Shown: piece after piece, positions 8,537-17,787 of the stretch
Layout: each line of letters starts with the position of its first letter
How positions within the stretch are numbered: the first letter of the stretch is position 1
Assembly: GCA_020073525.1 (NCBI GenBank)
Contig: JAIQFA010000010.1
Coordinates: forward strand, 30,945 to 94,944
DNA: 64,000 bases
Direction: 5' to 3'
Source of the DNA: Terriglobia bacterium
GTDB lineage: Bacteria; Acidobacteriota; Terriglobia; Terriglobales; Acidobacteriaceae
Made by a program: the position numbers and the translations under genes
The notes under the pieces: generated by a model
What the model saw: the letters and a program-made list of their open reading frames with translations, nothing else
The model's database searches: none
Told to the model about the DNA's origin: nothing

Positions 8537-10357
8537 ATGAAAGCGGGTATCAAACTAACCATCGTTCTGCTGTTGGCGGCGTCGGTGCTGCTGCAGGCGC
8601 AAACGGCTCCGCCAAAGAAGAAGGGAAGCAAGGCCGTGAATCCGGACGTGCAAGCTTTGAAAGATGCGGTGGCGGCGCAACAGGAACAGATTATCGCCCT
8701 TTCGCAACAACTGCAGCAAACGAACCAGCAATTGCAGCAGACCAACCAGCAGTTCCAGCAAACTCAGCAGCAACTGCAACAAGCGCAGCAGGCTGCCGCG
8801 GACGACGCCCAACAGAAAGCGAACGAAGTTGCCGCCGCATCGGCCCCGAAGGATTCCGTCGACAAGCTCAATTCGGAATATGCCGATGTGCGAACCGCAC
8901 TGACCAGTCATGCGCTTACCGAGCAGGAGCAGCAGAAGCGTTTCTCCGGCCTCGAGGACGCTCTCGGCCGCTTCCGCTGGACGGGTGACGTACGGGTGCG
9001 CGGTGAGAGCTACTTCCAGAAGTACAGCGGATGCGCACTCTGCAACGACCGCTCGCGCGCCCGCATCCGGGTTCGCTTTGGCTTTGAAGGCAAGTTGAAT
9101 GATGATTTCATCGCGGGCGTTGCGCTGGCTTCAGGAACGCTGGGTGATCCCACCACGACCAACGAAAGCCTGACCAACAACTTTGACCGCAAGACGATTG
9201 CATTGGATCGCGGCTACATCACCTATAACCCAATCGCGGCCAGGTGGTTCTCGGCGACGGCCGGCAAGTTTGCTTTTACCTGGGCCCGCACGTCTGTCAC
9301 CTTTGATCCCGATATCAACCCCGAGGGCTTCGTGGAAAAGTTCAACCACGATTTCGAGAGCGTACCTTTGGTAAAGAACGTCAATGTGCAATTCATGCAG
9401 TTGCTCTACAACGAAGTCGCGGGTACCAGTTCCAGGTCTCTGGGATTGTTCGGTGCCGGCCATGATTCGTTTGCGGTGGGCGGGCAGATCGGCGGACGCC
9501 TGCAGCCTTTGAGTTTCTGGACGTTGTCGCCGTCGTTTACCCTCTTGAATTTCCACGGCGCAGATGCGCTCCTCAATTCAAGCGCGTTTGCGACGGCAGC
9601 CACCAGCGTTGCTGGCACGGTCACCATCAGCGGGACGACCTATCCGGTCACCGTTGTAGGAGGAGGCGAAGGCCCGGGTTGCGCCACCATTAAGGGCGGC
9701 TCGAACTCCGCGCAAGCGCCTAGCACAACGCTAGTGGGCGGATGCCCGTTCGCTGCCAACGGCATGACCAACTCCACCTACATTGATGCGAACGGCAACG
9801 CGCATTTCCTCTCCAGCTTCCTTTATGCCGACCTGATCCTGAACAACCAGTTCAGGACGGGGAACCCTCGTCTGCCGATCAACTTGTTGCTGGAATACGA
9901 AAATAATCTGAACGCTGCCAGCCATCCGTACGACTACACGGCCACCGGCTTGCAGTCCTCGTCCACGCCGAATACGTCTCTCGGCAAGCAATCGCACGCT
10001 TACCTGGCTGACATCAGCGTCGGCCAGCAAAGGAAGAAGGGCGACATCCAGATTGGATATGCGTTCCTGCGCGACGAGCAGGACGCGACGATTGCGTCCT
10101 GGGGTGAAAGCGATCAGCGGGCGCCGACGAACGTGCTGCAGCATCGCATCTACGCTCTGTGGCGCGTTGCTCCAAACACCACCGCGTCGTTCACCTGGTG
10201 GCACGGCCGCACCTTGGACCCGTACCTCGAGAACGCGGTTCTGGCTCCGGGAATGAAAGTTTCGACCACTCCTGGAACGGGCGTGCTGGTGCCAGGTTCC
10301 GGCGCGCAGGAACCTTGGCTCAATCGTTTTCAGTTCGACTTGATCTACACCTTCTAG
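8537..10357 (+). CDS. Putative outer-membrane porin with N-terminal coiled coil
   Basis: The ATG at 8537 follows AGGAGAGAGAGAA and opens a signal peptide (TIVLLLAASVLLQAQ), giving 606 aa. Residues about 40-125 form a Q-rich coiled coil with QLQQTNQQ repeats, a common periplasmic trimerisation stalk. From about 150 the sequence alternates like a beta-barrel (VRVRGESYFQKYSG, RARIRVRFGFEGKLNDDFIAG). It ends LNRFQFDLIYTF, an aromatic C-terminus typical of outer-membrane proteins. It resembles the putative-porin family found in Acidobacteriota. Placement between pstS and ppk1 suggests phosphate or polyphosphate passage, but substrate choice is inference. Its 3' end has a strong terminator. Confidence 0.85.
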   Translation: MKAGIKLTIVLLLAASVLLQAQTAPPKKKGSKAVNPDVQALKDAVAAQQEQIIALSQQLQQTNQQLQQTNQQFQQTQQQLQQAQQAAADDAQQKANEVAAASAPKDSVDKLNSEYADVRTALTSHALTEQEQQKRFSGLEDALGRFRWTGDVRVRGESYFQKYSGCALCNDRSRARIRVRFGFEGKLNDDFIAGVALASGTLGDPTTTNESLTNNFDRKTIALDRGYITYNPIAARWFSATAGKFAFTWARTSVTFDPDINPEGFVEKFNHDFESVPLVKNVNVQFMQLLYNEVAGTSSRSLGLFGAGHDSFAVGGQIGGRLQPLSFWTLSPSFTLLNFHGADALLNSSAFATAATSVAGTVTISGTTYPVTVVGGGEGPGCATIKGGSNSAQAPSTTLVGGCPFAANGMTNSTYIDANGNAHFLSSFLYADLILNNQFRTGNPRLPINLLLEYENNLNAASHPYDYTATGLQSSSTPNTSLGKQSHAYLADISVGQQRKKGDIQIGYAFLRDEQDATIASWGESDQRAPTNVLQHRIYALWRVAPNTTASFTWWHGRTLDPYLENAVLAPGMKVSTTPGTGVLVPGSGAQEPWLNRFQFDLIYTF

Positions 10358-10421
10358 TCGCACTCCAGTGCGATTTGGGGTCTCAATCGCAGGGCGCCGG
10401 TGGTAAAGTGGCGCCTTTTTT
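10358..10421 (+). terminator. Double stem-loop terminator after the porin gene
   Basis: TCGCACT-CC-AGTGCGA (10358-10373) starts at the base after the stop codon. A second stem GGCGCC...GGCGCC (10393-10398 with 10410-10415) is followed by six T residues at 10416-10421, the form of an intrinsic terminator. It separates the porin from ppk1. Confidence 0.85.
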
Positions 10422-10616
10422 GATAGCTCTTGAGCTCTCGAGCCACGACCCGCCAGCAAACGCCGGCGTTTTTTGCTCGAAACCGGCAACCCCGTAGCTA
10501 GCAGCTCAACTTGGTATACTATGTCGAGTCGGATGCCTTACAGGGTCTTGATTGCGCTGTTGTTGTTCCTGAGTTCCTCCTCCGAATAGCAATAGAGGAA
10601 GTACCTTTTTACCGAT

Positions 10617-12788
10617 ATGGTCCGAGCAACACCGAGCAGTCGCGCCCCTCTCCTGAACCGCGAAGCCTCGTGGCTGAAATTCAACTGGCGGGTGCTGGAA
10701 GAAGCCGGGGATCTCCGCAATCCCGTGCTCGAACGCGTGAAGTTTCTGGCCATCTCCGCCAGCAATCTGGACGAATTCTTCGAAGTGCGGGTCGGCGGCC
10801 TGTTGCAGCAACTAGAAGACGGCCACAACTCCATGACTTCCGACGGCCTCACCATGGTGGAGGAGCGGGATTTGATCAAGGAGGCGACCCACGAGTTCGT
10901 CGAAGAACAATATTCCTGCTGGAACGAGCGTTTGCGGCCGGAGCTGGCGGAGCAGGGAATTCGCGTTCTCGGCATCGACGAACTGGATGAGGCAGCACTG
11001 GCGTTCGCGGAGGAGTACTGCGAACGCGAACTCGATCCATTGCTCACCCCGGTTACAGTAGATCCGGCACATCCATTTCCTCGCGTGATCAACAAGGCGC
11101 TGTGCGTAGCGCTGTTGCTGCGCCGCCGCCGCCGTTCCTCGCTCACCTACACCGGAGTCGTAACCGTTCCGCGGGCGCTTCCGCGCCTGGTCCGTTTGCC
11201 ATCCCAGGGAACGATCGATTTCATCTTTCTGGCCGACCTCGTCCTGCACCATGCCACGCGGATGTACAAGGGCTACGACATCGTTTCGTCGGCGGCATTT
11301 CGCGTCACGCGCAACAGCAATCTGTACCTGCAGGAAGAAGAATCGCGCAATCTGCTGGAATCCGTGCGCACCGAACTCCATAATCGCCGCAAGGGCGACG
11401 CGGTGCGGATGGAAATCGATTCCGAGGCCGACCCGGAAATTATCGAGCGACTGGGCACGGTGTTCGAATTGGACCGCTGGCAGATTTTTCCGGTCAACGG
11501 GCCGGTGAATCTTTCGCGGCTGTTCAACATTTACGACGAAGCCGCGCGGCCCGACCTGAAGTTTCACACTTACGTTCCGCGCGAATTGCGGCTAACCGCA
11601 AAGTCTCACGATCTGTTCGAAGAGCTGCGACGCCATGACGTTCTGTTGCACCATCCCTACGATTCCTACGATGCGGTTCTGTCCTTTATTCAGTCGGCCG
11701 CCGAAGACGAGCGCGTGCTCTCCATCAAGCAGACGCTTTACCGGACTGGCGAACATTCGCTGATTGTTTCTTCGCTGATGGCCGCGGCGGCCCACAAGGA
11801 GGTCACCGCTGTCGTGGAACTGAAGGCGCGGTTCGACGAAGCGTCGAACATCCGCTGGGCGCGCGATCTGGAAGATGCCGGCGTGCAAGTCTTCCACGGG
11901 CTGGTGGGTCTGAAGACGCACTGCAAGCTTTCGCTGCTGGTGCGGCGCGATCCCGATGGCGTAACCCGGCAGTATGCCCACCTCGGCACAGGAAATTACA
12001 ACGCGACCACGGCGCGAATCTATACCGATCTCAGCCTGCTCACGGCGGACCCGGAAATTACCAGTGCAGTGCACAATGTTTTCAGCTTTCTTACGGCCTA
12101 TGCTGAACATCCCAACTACGATCCGATGCTAGTCGCGCCTCTGGATCTGGCCGAAAAGTGCATGAGCCTGATTGAGCGAGAAGCCGAGCATGCGCGGTTG
12201 GGGCGTCCGGCGCGAATGATTGTCAAAATCAACTCGCTGGTGGATAAAGATATTGTCCAAGCCCTGTACCGCGCTTCGCAGGCCGGAGTGGATATTGAGC
12301 TGCTGGTTCGCGGCATTTGCTCGTTGAGGCCGGGAATTCGCGGCCTCAGCGACCGCATCCGCGTGCGCAGCATCGTCGGCCGTTTCCTCGAGCACAGCCG
12401 CATCTTTTACTTTGAGAATGGCGGCGAACCGGAAGTCTACCTGGGCAGCGCCGATTGGATGCCGCGCAACCTGCACGAGCGCGTGGAAGTCCTGTTTCCG
12501 CTCAAGAGCCCGCTACTGCGCGATCGCGTAGTGCATGAAATTCTGGGCGCCTACCTCGCGGACAATGTGAAAGCGAGGTTTCTGCAAAAGGACGGCCGCT
12601 ACCTGCGTCCATGGCAATCGCCAAAAGGGCGCAGCAAGAGACCGCCTCGAGGCCCTGCTGCCTTCAGCGCCCAGGATTTTCTCATTGGTGTGGCGGAAGG
12701 CACCAGAAGTCCGGAAGAGATTCCCACATCCGTGCCGCGGCGCGCTTCTCGATCGTCGATCAGTCGCGCTTTGATTGGAAAGGAATAG
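10617..12788 (+). CDS. ppk1: Polyphosphate kinase 1
   Basis: The 723-aa protein is full length for Ppk1, which reversibly polymerises the gamma-phosphate of ATP into polyphosphate. The N domain starts LLNREASWLKFNWRVLEEA and contains SNLDEFFEVRV. The C1 domain holds the autophosphorylated His in YAHLGTGNYN (about His455), and C2 holds the second conserved His in FLEHSRIFYFENGG. The upstream 5' region has a possible -10 TATACT at 10515-10520 and AGAGGAAG about 17 nt before the ATG. sixA follows after 9 bp, so the two are probably co-transcribed. The protein has a basic, low-complexity tail of about 50 residues. Confidence 0.97.
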   Translation: MVRATPSSRAPLLNREASWLKFNWRVLEEAGDLRNPVLERVKFLAISASNLDEFFEVRVGGLLQQLEDGHNSMTSDGLTMVEERDLIKEATHEFVEEQYSCWNERLRPELAEQGIRVLGIDELDEAALAFAEEYCERELDPLLTPVTVDPAHPFPRVINKALCVALLLRRRRRSSLTYTGVVTVPRALPRLVRLPSQGTIDFIFLADLVLHHATRMYKGYDIVSSAAFRVTRNSNLYLQEEESRNLLESVRTELHNRRKGDAVRMEIDSEADPEIIERLGTVFELDRWQIFPVNGPVNLSRLFNIYDEAARPDLKFHTYVPRELRLTAKSHDLFEELRRHDVLLHHPYDSYDAVLSFIQSAAEDERVLSIKQTLYRTGEHSLIVSSLMAAAAHKEVTAVVELKARFDEASNIRWARDLEDAGVQVFHGLVGLKTHCKLSLLVRRDPDGVTRQYAHLGTGNYNATTARIYTDLSLLTADPEITSAVHNVFSFLTAYAEHPNYDPMLVAPLDLAEKCMSLIEREAEHARLGRPARMIVKINSLVDKDIVQALYRASQAGVDIELLVRGICSLRPGIRGLSDRIRVRSIVGRFLEHSRIFYFENGGEPEVYLGSADWMPRNLHERVEVLFPLKSPLLRDRVVHEILGAYLADNVKARFLQKDGRYLRPWQSPKGRSKRPPRGPAAFSAQDFLIGVAEGTRSPEEIPTSVPRRASRSSISRALIGKE

Positions 12789-12797
12789 TCACTCCAA

Positions 12798-13328
12798 ATG
12801 TTTCTCTATTTCTTGCGCCATGCCAGTGCCGGAACTCAGTTCAGCAGCGCGAAGAAGGACGAAAAGCGCGGCCTCGATAAAGACGGCATCGAGCAATGCG
12901 GATATATTGGCCGCGCCCTCGCCGCGCTCGGCGTGCAGGTGGAAGTTATCATCTCCAGCCCGCTCAAGCGATCGACACAAACCGCCGCTTTGGTAGGAAA
13001 TGAAATGGGCCACGAAGGCAAACTGGTCACGGACAACGCGCTGCGTCCGCAAGCAAACTTCACTGATTTTCAAAAGATGCTGGAAAAGTACGCGCAGCAG
13101 GATGCCGTTCTGCTGGTGGGCCACAATCCAAACTTACGGGAATTTCTCGGACGGGTGATCAGCGACAGTGGATGCGAGGCGGTGGTGGAGCTGAAGAAAG
13201 GGGCAATAGCCAAGGTTGAAATGAGGCGCAATTCCGGGTCGCTGAGCTGGTGCATTACGCCCCGCATCCTGCGCGCGCTTCACGCGGCGGCTACCGAGAG
13301 TTCGCGACCGAAGACTTCGCGGAAGTAG
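12798..13328 (+). CDS. sixA: Phosphohistidine phosphatase SixA family (histidine phosphatase superfamily)
   Basis: The 176-aa protein starts MFLYFLRHASAG, the RH catalytic motif (Arg7-His8) of the histidine phosphatase superfamily. ISSPLKRSTQTA and a second catalytic His in LLVGHNPNLREF follow in the usual order. SixA enzymes remove phosphate from phosphohistidine on HPt or PTS proteins. Co-transcription with ppk1, itself a phosphohistidine enzyme, is suggestive but no substrate can be assigned. The last 49 bp overlap the 3' end of ppx on the other strand, so the C-terminal tail of about 16 residues is unusual. Confidence 0.9.
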   Translation: MFLYFLRHASAGTQFSSAKKDEKRGLDKDGIEQCGYIGRALAALGVQVEVIISSPLKRSTQTAALVGNEMGHEGKLVTDNALRPQANFTDFQKMLEKYAQQDAVLLVGHNPNLREFLGRVISDSGCEAVVELKKGAIAKVEMRRNSGSLSWCITPRILRALHAAATESSRPKTSRK

Positions 13329-14812
13329 GCCCCGTCCTTCTCAATCGCCCACACTTCCAGGTCCACACTTGCCTTTCCGCGCGGCGACAGCTTCATGGAG
13401 ACTCTGCCGTTGCGCGACGAAACGGCAACTTTCTCGACCGACTGAATTCTCCCCATATTCAAAGCGCGCGCGATACGAAGCAGCACCGACGCCTTCGTTA
13501 CATTCTCCCGCTCCTCGGGATTCAAGGTACTCATCGGACCTTCGCCCGGCGTGGGGCGCGACTTGCCGAGGTAGCGCGCGATCGAGCCAATGATCCGCCG
13601 TTGTTGTGGCGTGTACCCCAGGATTTCCGAGTGCGCGATGATGTAATAGGTGTGACGGTGGTGTCCGTTGCGGTTGACGTAGTCACCCACCTCGAACAGC
13701 ATGGCCGCAGCCGAGAGCCATTCGCGATAGTCTGCCGGAAGCTGATGTACTGATTTCAACGAAGAAAATAGAAGCAACGCAGAATCGCGCACCTGCAAAG
13801 CGTGATGCAGGTCAACCCGGTAATGTTCGACGGCGCGCTTAATCGACTCCCACCGCTCCGATTCAATGGCGCGGCCTGATCTCGTGCTGCGATCGTATTC
13901 CGCGGCCATCTGGGCCAGGATGCCGTCGCGCAACCCGAGCGCCGAGTAGCGAAAGCCGGGGAGATGGCATCGCTCCAGCAATTCCGCGTACACCACCGCG
14001 CCCGCACAAATGATTTCTGCGCGGCGCGGACCGATTCCGGGGACTTTCCGTCGCTGCTCCAAAGTGAGGCGCGTAATCTGGCCGGCAATGCGGCGCATCG
14101 TTTCGCGGGTAGCGTACTTGGCTGGCTGGCGTTTCCTTGGGCCCGCCAGATGACTCGCAACGCCTACCAGTGCGGCGGCTGTGCCCGAGGTGGCGATGAC
14201 GGCGCCCACGCGTGCGGACTTAATCCGATCTTGAATGCGTGTAATTTCGCGGGCCACGAATCCCTGGAGCCGCTTCAGTTCGCTTTTGCGTGGCGGATCG
14301 TGCCGCAGGAATTCGCCGGTCAGGCGCACGGCCCCGAGCGGCAAGCTCACCGTGTCCTGGAGGTGTCCCTCGCGAGTAAGCGTGAGTTCGCAGCTGCCTC
14401 CGCCGAGGTCCACCAGCAGAACATTGCGGGCGCCCAGGCGGCTGGCGGAGACAATGCCGAGGTGGATGAGGCGGGCTTCTTCGAGCCCGGAAATGATTTC
14501 GATGGTCCAGCCGGTGGTGGAACGCACCCACTCCAGAAAAGTGCGCGAGTTGCGGGCATCGCGGAGAGCCGCCGTGGCCACGACCTTTACCGAGTCTGTT
14601 CCGCACTCCTGCGTGGCACGATGAAAGCGCCGCAAAACGCGCACGGTTTCCGACATCGATTCGGGTGAGAGCAGTCCGCCGCTGAATACCCCTTCGCCCA
14701 ATCGCGTGACTTCGCGATCTTCGTGGATCTCCTTGAGCCGGCCGGCTTGCAGGCGCGAAACCTTGAGGCGAACGGAGTTCGACCCGATGTCGATGGCGGC
14801 AAAGGTGGGCAT
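13280..14812 (-). CDS. ppx: Ppx/GppA exopolyphosphatase family protein
   Basis: ATG 14812 opens with MPTFAAIDIGSNSVRLKV, the phosphate-1 motif of the ASKHA-fold Ppx/GppA family. NVLLVDLGGGSCELTL is the phosphate-2 motif. The C-terminal half contains an HD-like helical domain (LLFSSLKSVHQLPADYREWL, HRHTYYIIAHSEILG). The 510-aa length matches two-domain Ppx. The enzyme releases phosphate from polyphosphate or hydrolyses pppGpp. A GTG 24 bp upstream is another possible start. It runs convergently into sixA with a 49-bp overlap, and faces pstC head to head. Confidence 0.93.
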   Translation of the reverse strand: MPTFAAIDIGSNSVRLKVSRLQAGRLKEIHEDREVTRLGEGVFSGGLLSPESMSETVRVLRRFHRATQECGTDSVKVVATAALRDARNSRTFLEWVRSTTGWTIEIISGLEEARLIHLGIVSASRLGARNVLLVDLGGGSCELTLTREGHLQDTVSLPLGAVRLTGEFLRHDPPRKSELKRLQGFVAREITRIQDRIKSARVGAVIATSGTAAALVGVASHLAGPRKRQPAKYATRETMRRIAGQITRLTLEQRRKVPGIGPRRAEIICAGAVVYAELLERCHLPGFRYSALGLRDGILAQMAAEYDRSTRSGRAIESERWESIKRAVEHYRVDLHHALQVRDSALLLFSSLKSVHQLPADYREWLSAAAMLFEVGDYVNRNGHHRHTYYIIAHSEILGYTPQQRRIIGSIARYLGKSRPTPGEGPMSTLNPEERENVTKASVLLRIARALNMGRIQSVEKVAVSSRNGRVSMKLSPRGKASVDLEVWAIEKDGAYFREVFGRELSVAAA

Positions 14813-14903
14813 TGGAGTGACGATCAGTATTCTCACATCCGGGCCGCATGACGCAAGCTGTGGGCGCTTGTCACCCACGGGGAGAACTTCATCTCCGGCC
14901 GCA

Positions 14904-14975
14904 GCGCCTTAAGGCGCGCTTGTAGCGCAACACTTACGGCATGCCTGAAGCTGAAGGCATGCCCTGATACGGACC
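14904..14975. repeat. Bipartite hairpin repeat with CCCTGATACGGACC tail (family D, copy 1)
   Basis: The palindrome GCGCCTTAAGGCGC (14904-14917) is followed by a 20-bp spacer and the hairpin GGCATGCCT...AGGCATGCC (14938-14963). It ends in CCCTGATACGGACC. Copies at 53887-53961 and 57744-57809 share the order and tail while the stem sequences differ. Confidence 0.8.
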
Positions 14976-15052
14976 GCACCTGCAACACATTCTGATGAGC
15001 AATGGGGTCGGTATAGAAGGCCCGAAACCTCCAAAAATGGAGAAGGGCTGCA

Positions 15053-15085
15053 TTTTAATCGATTTGTAACAACGCTTTGGTAGCC
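15053..15085 (+). promoter_or_regulatory. Putative Pho box upstream of pstC
   Basis: Three consecutive 11-mers, TTTTAATCGAT, TTGTAACAACG and CTTTGGTAGCC, keep a T-T-A/G core in 11-bp phase and match the arrangement before pstS. The pstC ATG at 15096 is only 10 bp beyond, so a transcript driven from here would have a very short leader. Confidence 0.4.
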
Positions 15086-15095
15086 TCAAGACGGA

Positions 15096-16130
15096 ATGTC
15101 TAACCAAGCCCTGCCCCGGCCGCGTTTCAACGCTCCCGACCCGGAGCGGGATGCGAAGGCCGCCCTGAAAATTGAAGCCAGAACGACGCCGCTTTTGCAG
15201 GGGAAGGTCAGCGAAATCCCCGACGCTTTGTTTGGCTGGGCAATGCGCTTTTGCGGCGTGGCCGTGGTGGCGCTGCTGGGTTTGATCGTTTACCAGTTGG
15301 TGGTGGGCTCCCAGCTCTCCTGGCATGCGTTTGGCTGGAAGTTTTTTTGGCAATCGGAGTGGAATCCGGTATCCGATCAGTACGGCGCGCTGCCGTTCGT
15401 CTACGGCACGATGGTTTCCTCGCTGCTTTCGCTCGTCATCGCAGTGCCGCTGTCTCTGGGCGTGGCCGTGTTTATTACCGAGATGTGCCCGGTCGGACTG
15501 CGTGGGATTCTTTCTTTCACTACCGAACTCCTGGCTGCCATTCCTAGCGTGGTTTACGGACTTTGGGCAATCTTCGTTCTGGTGCCGATTATTCGCACAT
15601 ATGCGGAGCCGTTTCTCGCCAAAACGCTCGGGTGGACAGGACTGTTCAGTGGACCTCCGTACGGCATCGGCATGCTGGCCGCCGGCGTGATTCTGGCGAT
15701 CATGATCATTCCCATCATCTCGTCGATCACCCGCGAGGTCCTCACCGTCGTACCGCAACACCAGCGTGAGGCAGTTCTAGCGCTCGGAGCAACGCGCTGG
15801 GAGATGATCCGTATGGGCGTGTTGCGCAATGCCCGGGCTGGAATCGTGGGCGCTATCATTTTGGGTCTTGGCCGCGCCCTTGGCGAAACCATGGCGGTCA
15901 CCATGGTGATCGGGAACCGCCCGGAGATCGCCAAGTCGTTGTTTGCTCCTGGATACACGATGGCCAGCGTGCTCGCCAATGAATTCACCGAAGCGACCGG
16001 CGACCTGTATCTTTCCGCCCTGATTGAGATTGGTTTGGCGCTATTTTTTGTGACGATTGTAGTCAACGCGCTCGCACGGCTCATGGTGTGGAGCGTAACT
16101 CGAGGCCAACCGGCAAGAAGCGTTGCCTGA
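15096..16130 (+). CDS. pstC: Phosphate ABC transporter permease PstC
   Basis: The 344-aa inner-membrane protein has six predicted TM segments and the ABC permease coupling motif, seen as EAVLALGATRWEMIRMGVLRN. GLGRALGETMAVTMVIGN is a diagnostic PstC stretch. The first about 40 residues are a cytoplasmic extension before the first TM (FCGVAVVALLGLIVYQLVV). It forms the phosphate channel with PstA. It is the first gene of pstC-pstA-pstB-phoU, whose gene junctions are within a few bases of each other. Confidence 0.97.
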   Translation: MSNQALPRPRFNAPDPERDAKAALKIEARTTPLLQGKVSEIPDALFGWAMRFCGVAVVALLGLIVYQLVVGSQLSWHAFGWKFFWQSEWNPVSDQYGALPFVYGTMVSSLLSLVIAVPLSLGVAVFITEMCPVGLRGILSFTTELLAAIPSVVYGLWAIFVLVPIIRTYAEPFLAKTLGWTGLFSGPPYGIGMLAAGVILAIMIIPIISSITREVLTVVPQHQREAVLALGATRWEMIRMGVLRNARAGIVGAIILGLGRALGETMAVTMVIGNRPEIAKSLFAPGYTMASVLANEFTEATGDLYLSALIEIGLALFFVTIVVNALARLMVWSVTRGQPARSVA

Positions 16131-16131
16131 T

Positions 16132-17022
16132 ATGAACTCCAATTCGGCAGCGGTGAGTATTCCGCAAGTGAGCATCCCGCCGTTCAGTTGGCGGCGGCGT
16201 GTGACTGATCACGTGATGACGGGAGTTGCTGTGCTCACCGTCCTCCTCGTGCTCTTGCCGCTCTTCGCTATTTTTGCCTATCTGGTTTTCAAGGGCATCG
16301 GTTCGATTAACCTCGCTTTCTTGACGCAAACCCCGAAACCGGTCGGTGAGCCGGGCGGCGGAATGGCCAACGCCATCGTCGGCTCGATGGTCATCCTGGC
16401 CATTGCCAGTCTGCTCGGCGTGCCGCTTGGAATCGGCGCGGGAGTGTTTCTTTCGGAGTATGGCCGGAATCGCTATGGCGATATCGTGCGGTTTGTCTCC
16501 GACGTGTTGAATGGCGTGCCTTCGATCGTGATCGGCATTGTGGCTTACGGGCTGGTCGTGATGAGGCAGAAGCACTTTTCGGCGCTGGCCGGTGGGGTGG
16601 CGCTGGCGATCATGATGATTCCGACCATCGCCCGTACCACCGAGCAGATGCTGCTGCTGGTTCCGCAGGCGATCCGCGAAGCTGCATTCGGCTTGGGCGT
16701 TTCGCGCTGGCGCACGACGCTTTCGATTACGCTGCGCACGGCTACCTCCGGCGTCATCACCGGCGTCATGCTGGCCTTTGCTCGCGTGGCGGGAGAAACC
16801 GCGCCGCTGCTCTTTACCGCCTTCGGAAACCAGTTCTGGAATTGGAAGACGGATCAGCCGACCGCAGCCTTGTCGCTGCAGATCTTCACCTACGCGATCT
16901 CGCCATTTGATGAATGGCACAAGCAGGCGTGGGCGGGCGCGCTGGTTTTGATTGTTCTTATTGTTGGTGCGGTCGCCGCAGTTCGGATTGCAGTGCGCCA
17001 CGGAACTTTGTCAGGAGCTTAA
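16132..17022 (+). CDS. pstA: Phosphate ABC transporter permease PstA
   Basis: The protein is 296 aa from ATG 16132, one base after the pstC stop. TTG 16123 would add three residues and overlap pstC by 8 bp. It has six TM segments. The coupling helix is REAAFGLGVSRWRTTLSI, and LAFARVAGETAPLLFTAFGN is typical of PstA. It pairs with PstC to form the phosphate path. No strong ribosome binding site precedes it, in keeping with translational coupling to pstC. Confidence 0.96.
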   Translation: MNSNSAAVSIPQVSIPPFSWRRRVTDHVMTGVAVLTVLLVLLPLFAIFAYLVFKGIGSINLAFLTQTPKPVGEPGGGMANAIVGSMVILAIASLLGVPLGIGAGVFLSEYGRNRYGDIVRFVSDVLNGVPSIVIGIVAYGLVVMRQKHFSALAGGVALAIMMIPTIARTTEQMLLLVPQAIREAAFGLGVSRWRTTLSITLRTATSGVITGVMLAFARVAGETAPLLFTAFGNQFWNWKTDQPTAALSLQIFTYAISPFDEWHKQAWAGALVLIVLIVGAVAAVRIAVRHGTLSGA

Positions 17023-17028
17023 CCAGTT

Positions 17029-17787
17029 ATGGGCGTCGGAATTAGAGTCGAACAGCTGAATGCGTTTTACGGCAAGACGCAGGCTTTGTTCGACATCAAC
17101 ATCACCGTGCAAGCCAACCACGCGACCGCGCTGATCGGGCCGTCGGGCTGCGGGAAATCCACGTTCATTCGCTGCCTGAACCGCATGCACGAAACCATTC
17201 CCGAGGCTCGGGTCGAAGGCGCGGTTCACATCGGCGATCTTAGCGTTTACAACGGAACGTCCGCTACCCAGTTGCGCCGCCGCGTCGGCATGGTGTTCCA
17301 GAAGCCGAATCCGTTCCCGACCATGTCCATCTACGACAACGTGGCCGCCGGGCTCAAGCTAAACGGTTTTGGCAACCGGAAACAACTGGATGAGATCGTC
17401 CAGAAATCCCTGCACAGTTCAGCGTTGTGGGATGAAGTCAAAGATTCTCTCCACAAGAAGTCTGGCGCCAGCCTTTCCGGCGGCCAGCAGCAACGGCTGT
17501 GCATCGCACGCGCTCTCGCCGTTCAGCCGGAAGTCCTGCTCATGGATGAACCTTGCTCGGCGCTCGATCCCATCTCCACCGGCAAGATCGAGGAGCTGAT
17601 TTTTCAGCTAAAAGAGCAATACACGATCGTAATTGTGACGCATAATATGCAACAGGCAGCCCGGGTGGCCGAATTCACTGGGTTTTTCTTGCTCGGCAAG
17701 ATGATTGAATTCGATAAGACGGAAAAGATATTTACTAACCCCTCCGACAAACGGACGGAAGACTACGTCACAGGCAGGTTCGGATAA
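17029..17787 (+). CDS. pstB: Phosphate ABC transporter ATPase PstB
   Basis: The 252-aa ATPase has Walker [10 protein letters not shown], the signature [15 protein letters not shown] and Walker [14 protein letters not shown], with the switch His in [31 protein letters not shown] is the PstB-specific Q-loop region. It powers phosphate import through PstCA. It starts 6 bp after pstA and its stop shares one base with the phoU start (TAATG), so the two are tightly coupled. Confidence 0.98.
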   Translation: MGVGIRVEQLNAFYGKTQALFDINITVQANHATALIGPSGCGKSTFIRCLNRMHETIPEARVEGAVHIGDLSVYNGTSATQLRRRVGMVFQKPNPFPTMSIYDNVAAGLKLNGFGNRKQLDEIVQKSLHSSALWDEVKDSLHKKSGASLSGGQQQRLCIARALAVQPEVLLMDEPCSALDPISTGKIEELIFQLKEQYTIVIVTHNMQQAARVAEFTGFFLLGKMIEFDKTEKIFTNPSDKRTEDYVTGRFG

